From positions 1 to 16,497 of the forward strand of contig JAHHTN010000042.1 in assembly GCA_020024645.1 (NCBI GenBank): a stretch of DNA of 16,497 nucleotides, in the 5' to 3' direction. The position numbers and the translations under genes are program-made. The DNA comes from Faecalimonas sp. (lineage in GTDB: Bacteria > Bacillota > Clostridia > Lachnospirales > Lachnospiraceae). This document shows, piece after piece, positions 7,025 through 14,100 of this stretch; positions within the stretch are counted from its first letter, which is position 1; each line of letters begins with the position of its first letter. The notes under the pieces were generated by a model. The model did not search any database. It was not told the origin of the DNA and worked only from the letters and a program-made list of their open reading frames with translations.

Positions 7025-8440
7025 TTAATCTAAATCTACAAAATCTATATCAAAATCTTCTTCGTCGTCATCGTCAAAATCAAAGTCTTCAAAATCGTCA
7101 AAATTGTCTTCGAAATCTTCTTCATCTAAATCATCCGAATCAAAATCTTCTTCCTTTGTAAATTCCTCTTCAAAATCGTCTTCAAAAAAATCATCATCAT
7201 CCTGTTTTGCTTTTACAATTGTATCCTCGAATTCTTTTTCTTCTATAAAGGAAGCCTCTTCTTCATCTTCTTCAGCATTCAACTCTTTTTCATCAATGTC
7301 ATATTCTTCGTATAAATCATCTAATTCTAAATTACGGTGACGAAGTTTTACTGCCAATACAATAACAATAATAATTAGTAACAGAACACCTAAGCCTGTA
7401 CACAAAATTATCATAGAAAGATTTTGTGTAATAAAATTATTTAATTTACTTACTTTAGATGCGCCTTGGTTTGTATTACCGATTTCTTGTGTAATATATT
7501 TTTGATAAGAACCTTGATTTGCATCATATTGATAAAATCCTTTTTCGCCATGACTATCCGTTGCGTACACAAGATAAAATCCTTCATGTTTTTTATCCTG
7601 CCAAGCTGAAAATTCATGATCATTTACAGTTAATTTTACTTTTCGATAACCTTCTGGAACTTTCACTTCTTTATTCTTTTCCAATAAAACAATCGATGTA
7701 GATGGAGATACAGTTACTTGTACATAAGGAGAAAATGTTGCATCTTCTTCATTATATAAAAAGAAATCGCCTTTTCCTTCTGCATCAACCAAATACCCTA
7801 ATGTAATACTTCCATTTTCTTGACGTACAAATTTGCGTTCTCCACCATCATAAGATACCTTTGTCTCTACAAACCCTACTGGAATACTTGTAGATGCAAA
7901 TTCTTCTGAGAACTTATAAGATTTATCACCAATTGTAATTCCATTCTGAGCAGTCTCTCCTTTGTTCTCTCCATTAGGCTCTTCTAGTGTTGTTGGAGGT
8001 GTTGTTCCTTCTGCAATCTGAATTGTTGAAGTTCCATTTTCACATTCAACTTTTTCTCCACCTGTCACTGTTCCTGTAGAATCTGTTACTTCAATTTTAG
8101 CTGTTCCAGCTTTTAACGCCTGAAACTTCATTGTAAAACGAATTTTATTGCTTCCGTTACCTTTTCCAGCAAATTTCAAAACTCCATCAGATTCTTTTGT
8201 TACTCCATTTCCTTCTTTAAAAGAGAGTAATGAAGGGTCATACTTTAATGTGGCATTAAAAGTTTCTAGTGAACCGCTTCCAGCTCTTAATGCACAGGCT
8301 ACCTCTACAGTCTCTCCAGTCTTTGTCTGTAAATCAGTAAACGATACTATCCCAGATGCAGCATAACTCATCACCGAATACATCGGAACAGTCAAACAGA
8401 ATGCCAGCATAAATGGCGCTATTTTCTTCATTATCTTCAT
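7025..8440 (-). CDS. Cohesin-like, single-pass membrane protein with a strongly acidic cytoplasmic tail
   Basis: A 471-residue protein starting at the ATG at 8440. This start is chosen over in-frame upstream codons because GGAGG lies 8 bases before it and a typical signal peptide follows (1-27, probable cleavage at SYA-A). Residues about 30-143 look like a cohesin or carbohydrate-binding-type beta sandwich: TGETVEV near 41, FNATLKYDPSLLSF at 61-74, and a final ATI/STIQI strand. Residues about 165-318 hold two related repeats of a second domain (see findings). A membrane helix lies at about 343-364, followed by RHRN. The tail (371-471) is almost all Asp, Glu and Phe, for example EEDFEDNFDDFEDFDF. 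Topology should be outside N-terminus, cytoplasmic tail. No dockerins or cellulases are nearby, so a cellulosome role is unlikely; an adhesion, scaffold or sensing role is possible. It has its own terminator. Confidence 0.85.
   Translation of the reverse strand: MKIMKKIAPFMLAFCLTVPMYSVMSYAASGIVSFTDLQTKTGETVEVACALRAGSGSLETFNATLKYDPSLLSFKEGNGVTKESDGVLKFAGKGNGSNKIRFTMKFQALKAGTAKIEVTDSTGTVTGGEKVECENGTSTIQIAEGTTPPTTLEEPNGENKGETAQNGITIGDKSYKFSEEFASTSIPVGFVETKVSYDGGERKFVRQENGSITLGYLVDAEGKGDFFLYNEEDATFSPYVQVTVSPSTSIVLLEKNKEVKVPEGYRKVKLTVNDHEFSAWQDKKHEGFYLVYATDSHGEKGFYQYDANQGSYQKYITQEIGNTNQGASKVSKLNNFITQNLSMIILCTGLGVLLLIIIVIVLAVKLRHRNLELDDLYEEYDIDEKELNAEEDEEEASFIEEKEFEDTIVKAKQDDDDFFEDDFEEEFTKEEDFDSDDLDEEDFEDNFDDFEDFDFDDDDEEDFDIDFVDLD
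7030..7200. repeat. Low-complexity repeats encoding the acidic tail
   Basis: Plus-strand units such as TCTTCAAAATCG and ATCTTCTTC recur imperfectly through this stretch. They encode the Asp/Glu/Phe-rich tail of the cohesin-like protein. Such a tract could vary in length between strains by slippage or recombination. The apparent serine-rich reading frame on the plus strand is a by-product of it. Confidence 0.6.
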
Positions 8441-8448
8441 GTACTTTT

Positions 8449-8453
8449 CCTCC
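8449..8453 (-). promoter_or_regulatory. Ribosome binding site fixing the start of the cohesin-like gene
   Basis: GGAGG on the minus strand lies 8 bases before the ATG at 8440. The open frame extends upstream to 8515, but those codons have no such site and would precede the signal peptide with implausible residues and include the promoter. Confidence 0.85.
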
Positions 8454-8473
8454 ATTAATATAATTATCCTTTT

Positions 8474-8506
8474 ATTATATCGTATTGTTAAAGTACTTAC
8501 TTCAAC
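8474..8506 (-). promoter_or_regulatory. Probable promoter of the cohesin-like gene with an imperfect palindrome
   Basis: A consensus -10 TATAAT (8479-8474, minus strand) lies about 25 bases before the Shine-Dalgarno. No good -35 exists at 17 bases; TTGAAG (8505-8500) is 20 bases away. The plus-strand stretch 8487-8506 is an inverted repeat, GTTAAAGTA, CT, TACTTCAAC (8 of 9 pairs), covering the -35 zone. It could be an operator for a dimeric regulator. No clear terminator follows the LCP gene upstream, so read-through is also possible. Confidence 0.45.
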
Positions 8507-8548
8507 AAACATCACATTGTTTATAATACACTTTTTTCATAAAAATGT

Positions 8549-9688
8549 CTACTTTTTTTCTTCTCCTGCTACACCATGTTCACTTTTTGAAATATCAGTA
8601 TTTGGATCATTTAATTTATCTCTTGTAATCCCTGTAAGCATTTCAATTTTCTTCTCAATAGATTTAACCGTATCTGAAACTTCTTTATCCTTCTCTTTTG
8701 GATACAAAAATTTGTGTAATTCCTGTACATTTTCAGTTAAACCAACAGGAATAATAACACTTCCCACCTTATCCACTCTTCCATTCATAGCTTCCATAGG
8801 AAATCCAGTTGTTTCTGTTAATTTGTAATCAAATGCTTCTTTCGCCAAACCTATCATATCTGCCAAAGAAAAATTTGTAGAAATTTTAGGGAACACTTTA
8901 TCGATAATCTTATTTATCGTTTTTATGTTCATCGTTTTTGCTTTTTCTACAACTTTTGCAATAACTTTCTGTTGGCGCTCTGCCCGTTTATAATCACCAC
9001 CTACATTTTTACGAATTCTTGCATAAGTGACAGCTTGCACCCCATCTAATTTCAAGGTTCCTCCATGAGTCAAATGCGTTGCTTTCTTTTCGGCAACCGT
9101 ACCTGTCTCATCAATATAATTATTCACTTCTTTTGCTTCTTGTTCTGTCACTTCTAATTCTATTCCCCCAAGCAAATCAATAACATCTGCCAATGCCTTA
9201 AAATCAACTGTCACATAATTTTGAATATCCAAATCAAAATTTTTATTCAACACATTAATGGCATCTTTAGGTCCTCCTGCGAAGTATGCATAATTTGCCT
9301 TTTGAACTTTTCCATTCACCTGCACTGTTAATGTATCTCTATAAACAGATGCTAAACGTACTTCTTTTGTATCATGATGAATAGATGCTAAAATAATCGT
9401 ATCTGTATGAGCACCTTTCTCCAAATCCCCGTTTCTCGAGTCTCCACCAAACAACGCTACAGTCATATATCCTTCTTGTTTTACTCCTTTGTTTGATTGA
9501 ATATCCCCTTCACTAAACGTTACTGTCTGAAATTTATCATACGTTGCCATAACGTACGCTGCTCCACATAGCGCTAATAAAATAATGATTTCTGAAACTA
9601 AAAAAACAACTCTTTTTATTTTGCGTCTGTTTTTCTTCTTTTGTCTTGCTCGTCGTTGTTCTTCTCTTATTTTTTTATTTTCTGACAT
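8549..9688 (-). CDS. LytR-CpsA-Psr (LCP) family glycopolymer ligase, second copy
   Basis: A 379-residue protein with a basic N-terminus (MSENKK.. to about 26), one membrane helix (about 27-49) and an extracellular LCP domain (about 73-260). Motifs seen: GGDSR (81-85, Asp83 and Arg85), HTD (94-96), VYRD (115-118), VDFKALADVIDLLGG (161-175), TYARIR (221-226) and YKRAERQQ (233-240). LCP enzymes move undecaprenyl-pyrophosphate-linked polymers (teichoic acids, capsule, secondary wall polymers) onto peptidoglycan. Most LCP proteins have Arg where this one has His94, a residue that contacts the lipid pyrophosphate in known structures. The start at 9688 is preferred over the in-frame ATG at 9754 because GGGGAG lies 7 bases before it. 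The protein resembles its neighbour at 9771-10979 along its length, so the two arose by duplication. Confidence 0.93.
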   Translation of the reverse strand: MSENKKIREEQRRARQKKKNRRKIKRVVFLVSEIIILLALCGAAYVMATYDKFQTVTFSEGDIQSNKGVKQEGYMTVALFGGDSRNGDLEKGAHTDTIILASIHHDTKEVRLASVYRDTLTVQVNGKVQKANYAYFAGGPKDAINVLNKNFDLDIQNYVTVDFKALADVIDLLGGIELEVTEQEAKEVNNYIDETGTVAEKKATHLTHGGTLKLDGVQAVTYARIRKNVGGDYKRAERQQKVIAKVVEKAKTMNIKTINKIIDKVFPKISTNFSLADMIGLAKEAFDYKLTETTGFPMEAMNGRVDKVGSVIIPVGLTENVQELHKFLYPKEKDKEVSDTVKSIEKKIEMLTGITRDKLNDPNTDISKSEHGVAGEEKK

Positions 9689-9695
9689 AACTTTG

Positions 9696-9701
9696 CTCCC
9701 C
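9696..9701 (-). promoter_or_regulatory. Ribosome binding site fixing the start of the second LCP gene
   Basis: GGGGAG on the minus strand is 7 bases before the ATG at 9688. The alternative upstream start at 9754 would overlap the terminator of the preceding gene and lies upstream of the predicted -10 box, so it is rejected. Confidence 0.8.
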
Positions 9702-9713
9702 TTTTGCTTTTTT

Positions 9714-9719
9714 ATTATA
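9714..9719 (-). promoter_or_regulatory. -10 box, possible promoter of the second LCP gene
   Basis: A consensus TATAAT lies 12 bases upstream of the Shine-Dalgarno on the minus strand. The matching -35 region falls in the terminator hairpin of the preceding gene and shows no recognisable hexamer, so the promoter is weak or needs an activator. A promoter is expected here because the terminator at 9735-9763 separates the two LCP genes. Confidence 0.4.
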
Positions 9720-9734
9720 TTTCCCTGATAGCAC

Positions 9735-9763
9735 AAAAAGATTGTGTTAAACACAATCTTTTT
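9735..9763 (-). terminator. Intrinsic terminator between the two LCP genes
   Basis: A perfect 13-bp inverted repeat, AAAAAGATTGTGT, loop TAA, ACACAATCTTTTT. It forms a hairpin with a U-tract on the minus strand, starting 7 bases after the stop of the first LCP gene. The symmetry would make it work in both directions. Confidence 0.92.
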
Positions 9764-9770
9764 ATCATTT

Positions 9771-10979
9771 TTAATTAAGCTGAATCTGTGGCTGCGCTTC
9801 CATGTTCTGTTCTGGTTTCACAACATTACCATTCATTTTTTTATCGCTCGGACTTTCCCACTGTGTTTCCGGATCTGCCACTCTTTCACCAACTTTTCTC
9901 TCAATTTTTCTACTGATAGATTTCACTTTTGATGAAGGCTCATACCCTTCTTCTCCATATAAGAATTCATGTAACTGTGTTACATTATCTTCCAATGTTA
10001 CAGGAATAACTATACTTCCCAAACCTGGTAATGTATCTGTTGTTTTATCTGTCGGAAATCCAATATTATCTCCCAAGGTATATTTATTGAAAGATTTTGC
10101 ATAATTCAAAATTTCTGTTGCGGAAAGACTTGTCTTTATTTTCGGCAATACAGTATCAATAATTTTGTTAATTGTAGCCAAATCTGCTCTTAATGCTTTC
10201 TCTACCATTTTTTCAATAACATATCTTTGGCGTTCCGCTCTTTTAAAATCTCCACCTTTTGTTGAACGTATTCTTGCATATGTAGTTGCTTGTACACCAT
10301 CTAATGTTTGTAATCCTGATTTCGTTACCGGATTTGCTTTCTTGCCAGCAACCTGTGCAGTCTCTCCTAAAAATTGATTCAAATATGGTAATTCTACTTC
10401 ATTGACTTCAATTTCTACTCCCCCAAGTAAATCAATTACATCTGAAATGGCTGCAAAATCAACTGTTACATAGTCCTCAATTTCAAGATCCAAATTCATA
10501 TTAAGCATATCAATTGCTTGTTTTGCACCACCTTGACTATATGCTCCATTACATTTATTTAATGTTCCTTCTGATAAATCTAAAATAGTATCTCTATATA
10601 CAGACACCATTTTCACTTCTCTTGTTTTATTATTTAAACTTGCTACAATAATACAGTCTGTTCTCGTTCCATTATCATCTCCAGCCGCCCTGGAATCACT
10701 ACCTAAAAGTGCAAAATTAGTAAATCCTTCCCCAACATAGTCTGCTAAATCGTTTACAACAATATCTTGTTTAGGAATTTTCTCCGTATTTAATTTATTT
10801 AATTTTGCTGATACATATACAACCCCTGATGCAATAAGACAAATCAATACGCCTAAAAAACAAATTGCTATTTTCTTTCCCATGCTCAATTTCAGAAACC
10901 AGTTTTTTTGTCTTTTTCTTCTTCGTCTACTTCTTGCAACTCTTTTTTGCCTTGGACTTACTGAGCCATTCTTTGCCAT
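9771..10979 (-). CDS. LytR-CpsA-Psr (LCP) family glycopolymer ligase, first copy
   Basis: A 402-residue protein with a very basic N-terminus (RSRRRRKRQK at 16-25), one membrane helix (about 36-57) and an extracellular LCP domain (about 85-275). Catalytic motifs are complete: GSDSR (93-97), RTD (106-108), VYRD (127-130), YARIR (234-238) and FKRAERQR (245-252). The two aspartates (Asp95, Asp108) would hold the metal, and the arginines the lipid pyrophosphate. The expected role is attaching a wall teichoic-acid-like or capsular polymer to peptidoglycan outside the membrane. The C-terminal region after about 330 is polar and probably flexible. The start has AGAGGT 7 bases upstream. The gene has its own promoter (11021-11049) and terminator (9735-9763). 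It follows a cluster likely making a phosphate-linked polymer decoration, which fits. The exact polymer cannot be told from sequence. Confidence 0.95.
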   Translation of the reverse strand: MAKNGSVSPRQKRVARSRRRRKRQKNWFLKLSMGKKIAICFLGVLICLIASGVVYVSAKLNKLNTEKIPKQDIVVNDLADYVGEGFTNFALLGSDSRAAGDDNGTRTDCIIVASLNNKTREVKMVSVYRDTILDLSEGTLNKCNGAYSQGGAKQAIDMLNMNLDLEIEDYVTVDFAAISDVIDLLGGVEIEVNEVELPYLNQFLGETAQVAGKKANPVTKSGLQTLDGVQATTYARIRSTKGGDFKRAERQRYVIEKMVEKALRADLATINKIIDTVLPKIKTSLSATEILNYAKSFNKYTLGDNIGFPTDKTTDTLPGLGSIVIPVTLEDNVTQLHEFLYGEEGYEPSSKVKSISRKIERKVGERVADPETQWESPSDKKMNGNVVKPEQNMEAQPQIQLN

Positions 10980-11020
10980 ATATTTACCTCTTTTTTCTTA
11001 TGTTTAGATATACGTCAAAT

Positions 11021-11049
11021 ATTATACACTATCTGAAAGGTGATTACAA
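11021..11049 (-). promoter_or_regulatory. Promoter of the first LCP gene
   Basis: Minus-strand -35 TTGTAA (11049-11044), 17-base spacer, -10 TATAAT (11026-11021). The start would be near 11014, leaving a leader of about 35 bases before the ATG at 10979. It lies just downstream of the terminator at 11080-11112. Confidence 0.75.
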
Positions 11050-11079
11050 CTTAAAGTATCTAATAAATAAATTTTATAT

Positions 11080-11112
11080 AAAAATAGGACAAGATTCCAA
11101 TATCTCGTCCTA
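11080..11112 (-). terminator. Intrinsic terminator of the DUF1015/cytidylyltransferase/opine-dehydrogenase operon
   Basis: Minus-strand stem TAGGACGAGAT, loop ATTGGA, ATCTTGTCCTA (11 bp, one G-U pair), followed by TTTTT. It starts 14 bases after the stop of the opine-dehydrogenase-like gene and marks the end of the three-gene operon. Confidence 0.93.
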
Positions 11113-11126
11113 CTAAAACAATAGTT

Positions 11127-12254
11127 TTATATATTATTTTTAGTATAAAATTCATATACCTCTTTTTTGGTAGTTATTCCATAATTTTGCGGAAGATTAG
11201 CTAATTGTAAATCTTTCCCTTCAAATTTTCCATTTACAAAAAATTCTACATTTGCAAATTTTTCATACCAACTTAAGACTTCATCAATAATTGGTGTTCT
11301 GACATTTGCAATTTTTCCAAAAGATTTTATAATACAAAGCCCAAATAAAAAGTCTTCTTTAAAATATCTTGACTTTTTATCTGGCATATATCCATCTTCT
11401 ACTTTTTGCATCGGTGAAACGATTCCCTTAAACGCCTGTATACTCCGAATCTTTTCTGTCATTTTTTCAACTGTGTTAGATTCATAATGTTCCTTCAAAG
11501 ATTTAACCTCTTGTAAATCTAATTCATTATACGAATCACAAATTCTTTGTAATTCCTCATCTAATCCAATCATAACTCTCGAACTTTCATCTGTCCATTC
11601 CTCATAAAACAAACTGTTTCTGTCATAAATCATACCTTCTTGGTATTCTTTAAATATTACATATAATCGGCTAGTGTGAAGAATAGGGTTAGAAGGCGTC
11701 AACGTAACACACATATAATTTTCTAGGGCTCTACATGGCATATTAAGTAAATTCGAAATCATTTCACAAACTACGTCTGCTTTTTCCGATGGAATGGTCC
11801 CTATTTGAATCTCTTTTTTTCTGCTAGTTACATAAACTTCTTTTCCATACTCATGAATTCGTGCAATACTATGCACCCTTTGAAAGCCAAAAAGCGTACA
11901 TCCCTTATCCAACAGCTCTTTACAACAAAATTCGCAACCACCACTTCCAGGTATGAACCCTAGAAAAGTGCCTTTTTTGATATGAGAAATAATATCTTTT
12001 GACATTTCTTTAAAAATATTTGATGGCAAAGTTGACAAAATCATATCTGCCTCTTCTAAAATTTTTAAATCATTTGAGATTGAATCAATTTCACTTTCAA
12101 TTACTTCATTATTTTCTATATCTGTAATTCTAATTGTTTTTTCCCAACACTCTGGTCTTCCCGTATATAAATTTACTGTATGTTGTTTTTTTGCAGCAAT
12201 ATCTGCTAATAACACTGTACCAATATTGCCTCCACCTAAAATACATATATTCAT
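11127..12254 (-). CDS. Opine (octopine/nopaline) dehydrogenase family protein
   Basis: A 375-residue NAD(P)-dependent enzyme of the usual family length. The Rossmann motif is GGGNIG (7-12). The second domain (about 185-345) carries TPSNPILHTS (186-195), whose His193 matches the catalytic histidine of octopine dehydrogenase. A block RYFKEDFLFGL (296-306), followed by TPIIDE (320-325), corresponds to the family's conserved R-ED-P-GL region. Opine dehydrogenases reductively join an amino group to a 2-keto acid, giving N-(carboxyalkyl) amines, and some relatives act in surface-polymer or metallophore pathways. The gene is last in the operon. It begins 3 bases after the stop of the fusion gene, with its GAGG site before that stop, so translation is coupled. 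Its substrate may be the amino-alcohol product of the upstream enzymes; this is inference. An unusual feature is many cysteines near 107-119. Confidence 0.85.
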   Translation of the reverse strand: MNICILGGGNIGTVLLADIAAKKQHTVNLYTGRPECWEKTIRITDIENNEVIESEIDSISNDLKILEEADMILSTLPSNIFKEMSKDIISHIKKGTFLGFIPGSGGCEFCCKELLDKGCTLFGFQRVHSIARIHEYGKEVYVTSRKKEIQIGTIPSEKADVVCEMISNLLNMPCRALENYMCVTLTPSNPILHTSRLYVIFKEYQEGMIYDRNSLFYEEWTDESSRVMIGLDEELQRICDSYNELDLQEVKSLKEHYESNTVEKMTEKIRSIQAFKGIVSPMQKVEDGYMPDKKSRYFKEDFLFGLCIIKSFGKIANVRTPIIDEVLSWYEKFANVEFFVNGKFEGKDLQLANLPQNYGITTKKEVYEFYTKNNI

Positions 12255-12257
12255 ATA

Positions 12258-14072
12258 TTACCTCAATACCTTTTTAATTGCTTCAACCAATTTCAAGTTT
12301 TCTTCAGGTCTTTTTACTGCAACCCTAATATAAGATTTTCCTGAAAATCCATTTTTAGACGATAAGTCCTTAATCAATATATTATATTCATTCAATAAAA
12401 TTTCCGTTAACTCTCTACTTGTCATTTGCCCTGTAAGTTCACACATCAAATAATTTGCCTGAGACGGTATTACTCTTAAATGTTCAATCTGATTTAACAT
12501 CTCTTCATATTCTCTACGAACTTCTTTGAATTTACCTAATGCTTCTTCATAATTTGATTTATACTTTTCAAATATTTGCATATAAAATTCTGCAAATGAA
12601 TTAATATTCCAAATGGCAACATCTTTCTTCATGTCAGCAATAAGTTGTAAATCATTAGTTGCCAAAATACCTAATCTTAATCCAGGAACTCCGAAAGATT
12701 TGGAAATACTTTTTACTACAATCAAATTATTGTATTCTTTTATAATTTCTTCTTCTAACAATGTAGAACTTTCTTCTGTCTCCGCAAAATCTACGAAAGA
12801 TTCATCTACAACGAATTTAATATTCTTCTTTTGAGCCCACTCTGCAACTCTTAATACATCCTGTTTTTGAATATAATTTCCTGAAGGGTTATCTGGATTA
12901 ATTAATACAAGAATTTGAATATCCTTATCTTCATAGAAATTCATCAAATCATCCGCAGAATATCTGAAATCTTTACTTTCAATCCAATATGGCACAATAT
13001 CTTCTTCATTTTTACGATGAGGATACTCTTCAAATGTAGGGTAAATCATCCCCACTTTTCCTTCAAGATTTTCCATTAAAGATTTAATTAATTCTGCAGC
13101 ACCATTTCCAACACAAACTTGTTCTTTATGTAGTCCATAATATTTTGCTCCTAAAAGACTATTAACCTCCATTCCCGAAGGGTAATCACATAATAATCTT
13201 TCAAAATTTGCTTTGATTTCATCCATAAGTTTTTGATTAGGATAAAATGGATTTACTAAATAACAAAAATCAATCAGCTGAGGATATCTCCAATATCCCC
13301 CGAATCTTCTGTTAAATTTATTTAATTTTTCCTCTTTTGTAGCAAATATAGACTCTGCAATATTCAAATCTTGTACATCATCAATTTCATACCATGATTC
13401 ATGCCCTAAACGTTCCGCTTTAATTTCCGGCTTATCTAACAAGGTAATTACTTTTAAAACTTGTTCATAGTATTCATTATTTCCTAAAGCCTTGCTATAT
13501 GCCTCCAAAAATGGAACATAATGGCTATTAGAAAACTCTTTGCTAAACTTATAAATATTAACTGTCTTATAGTAGTTCGGAATATCTTCAAAAACAAAGT
13601 CTTTCTTTCCTAAAAAGTTTTTAATATTATCCTCTTCATCTAATGTAACTACAGTTCCGTCCATCCAACTTTCAAACTTTGCAACTAATGCAAGACTTGG
13701 ATATGGATTATCTAATAATCGTTGCAATATTGAATCTTCAAAAATCAAATCTGATTCTAATAATAATGTATCATCCTGTACCAAATAATCCTTTGCCATA
13801 TATAATGAATAAATATTATTTGTTTTATAATAAATATCATTGTCTACATATTCGATTGGTGTAGATATGTTCAAACTTCCGATGTATTCCATCAATTTTT
13901 TTCCTTCATATCCTACCACCACTACTATTCGATTTAATTTTAGTGCATCTAATTGTGATAACATTCTTTCAATCATTGTTACCCCATTTACTTCAACCAT
14001 GCACTTTGTTGCATTACTTGTTAGCTCTTTTAAGCGTTTCCCCATTCCTGCTGCTAAAATAATCGCTTGCAT
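12258..14072 (-). CDS. Fusion: LicC/PntC-like cytidylyltransferase plus CobD-like PLP-dependent (amino-acid phosphate) decarboxylase or aminotransferase
   Basis: A 604-residue two-domain protein. Residues 1-245 are a nucleotidyltransferase of the phosphocholine/aminoethylphosphonate cytidylyltransferase type: LAAGMGKRL (6-14), Lys23, a TNNIYSLYMA block (84-93), Asp108 in ESDLIF, and the end motif WYEIDDVQDL (227-236). Residues about 255-604 are a class I/II PLP enzyme: NPDNPSG (392-398), Asp423 in VVDESFVDF, and PLP lysine Lys458 in SISKSFGVPGLRLG. The SFVDF and VPGLRLG variants, plus GNGAAELI (322-329) and an iDF..lvNPf.P start, look more like threonine-phosphate decarboxylase CobD than HisC. 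The likely product is a CDP-amino alcohol such as CDP-ethanolamine or CDP-aminopropanol. The start at 14072 is preferred over 14126 because it has an AAGGA site and begins directly with the nucleotide-binding strand. It is the middle gene of the operon. Confidence 0.88.
   Translation of the reverse strand: MQAIILAAGMGKRLKELTSNATKCMVEVNGVTMIERMLSQLDALKLNRIVVVVGYEGKKLMEYIGSLNISTPIEYVDNDIYYKTNNIYSLYMAKDYLVQDDTLLLESDLIFEDSILQRLLDNPYPSLALVAKFESWMDGTVVTLDEEDNIKNFLGKKDFVFEDIPNYYKTVNIYKFSKEFSNSHYVPFLEAYSKALGNNEYYEQVLKVITLLDKPEIKAERLGHESWYEIDDVQDLNIAESIFATKEEKLNKFNRRFGGYWRYPQLIDFCYLVNPFYPNQKLMDEIKANFERLLCDYPSGMEVNSLLGAKYYGLHKEQVCVGNGAAELIKSLMENLEGKVGMIYPTFEEYPHRKNEEDIVPYWIESKDFRYSADDLMNFYEDKDIQILVLINPDNPSGNYIQKQDVLRVAEWAQKKNIKFVVDESFVDFAETEESSTLLEEEIIKEYNNLIVVKSISKSFGVPGLRLGILATNDLQLIADMKKDVAIWNINSFAEFYMQIFEKYKSNYEEALGKFKEVRREYEEMLNQIEHLRVIPSQANYLMCELTGQMTSRELTEILLNEYNILIKDLSSKNGFSGKSYIRVAVKRPEENLKLVEAIKKVLR
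12261..12264 (-). promoter_or_regulatory. Ribosome binding site of the opine-dehydrogenase-like gene, overlapping the end of the fusion gene
   Basis: GAGG on the minus strand is 6 bases before the ATG at 12254 and lies in the final codons of the upstream gene, whose stop is at 12260-12258. This indicates tight translational coupling of the two proteins. Confidence 0.65.
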
Positions 14073-14079
14073 CTTATCT

Positions 14080-14084
14080 TCCTT
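14080..14084 (-). promoter_or_regulatory. Ribosome binding site fixing the start of the fusion gene
   Basis: AAGGA on the minus strand is 7 bases before the ATG at 14072. The in-frame upstream ATG at 14126 lies within the end of the DUF1015 gene, has no such site, and would add 18 residues before the MQAIILAAG start typical of the family. Confidence 0.75.
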
Positions 14085-14100
14085 TCTCTTATCCTTACAA

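Noticed and set aside
7104..7340. A serine-rich plus-strand open frame
   Set aside because: It is the reverse reading of the Asp/Glu/Phe codons of the acidic tail; the Ser/Lys pattern is an artefact of that low-complexity DNA.
7025..8440. Cellulosome scaffold component
   Set aside because: There is only one cohesin-like domain, no dockerin or glycoside hydrolase nearby, and a cytoplasmic acidic tail that scaffoldins lack.
8507..8548. Terminator after the second LCP gene
   Set aside because: Only short, A/T-only pairings without a following U-tract are found, so I do not call a terminator; read-through into the cohesin-like gene is possible.
8439..8828. A plus-strand open frame of 129 codons opposite the second LCP gene and the cohesin promoter
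   Set aside because: It is antisense to well-supported genes, overlaps their start and promoter, lacks a good ribosome binding site, and has the biased composition of a shadow frame.
12258..14072. Phosphonate (2-aminoethylphosphonate) pathway fusion of PntC and a PhnW-type transaminase
   Set aside because: The cytidylyltransferase half would fit, but the PLP half looks CobD-like, and no PEP mutase or phosphonopyruvate decarboxylase is in the window. It stays possible if such genes lie further right.
12258..14072. Cobalamin lower-loop assembly (CobD plus CobY-like guanylyltransferase)
   Set aside because: The nucleotidyltransferase motifs resemble LicC/PntC, and no other cobalamin gene is present; the neighbours are surface-polymer genes.
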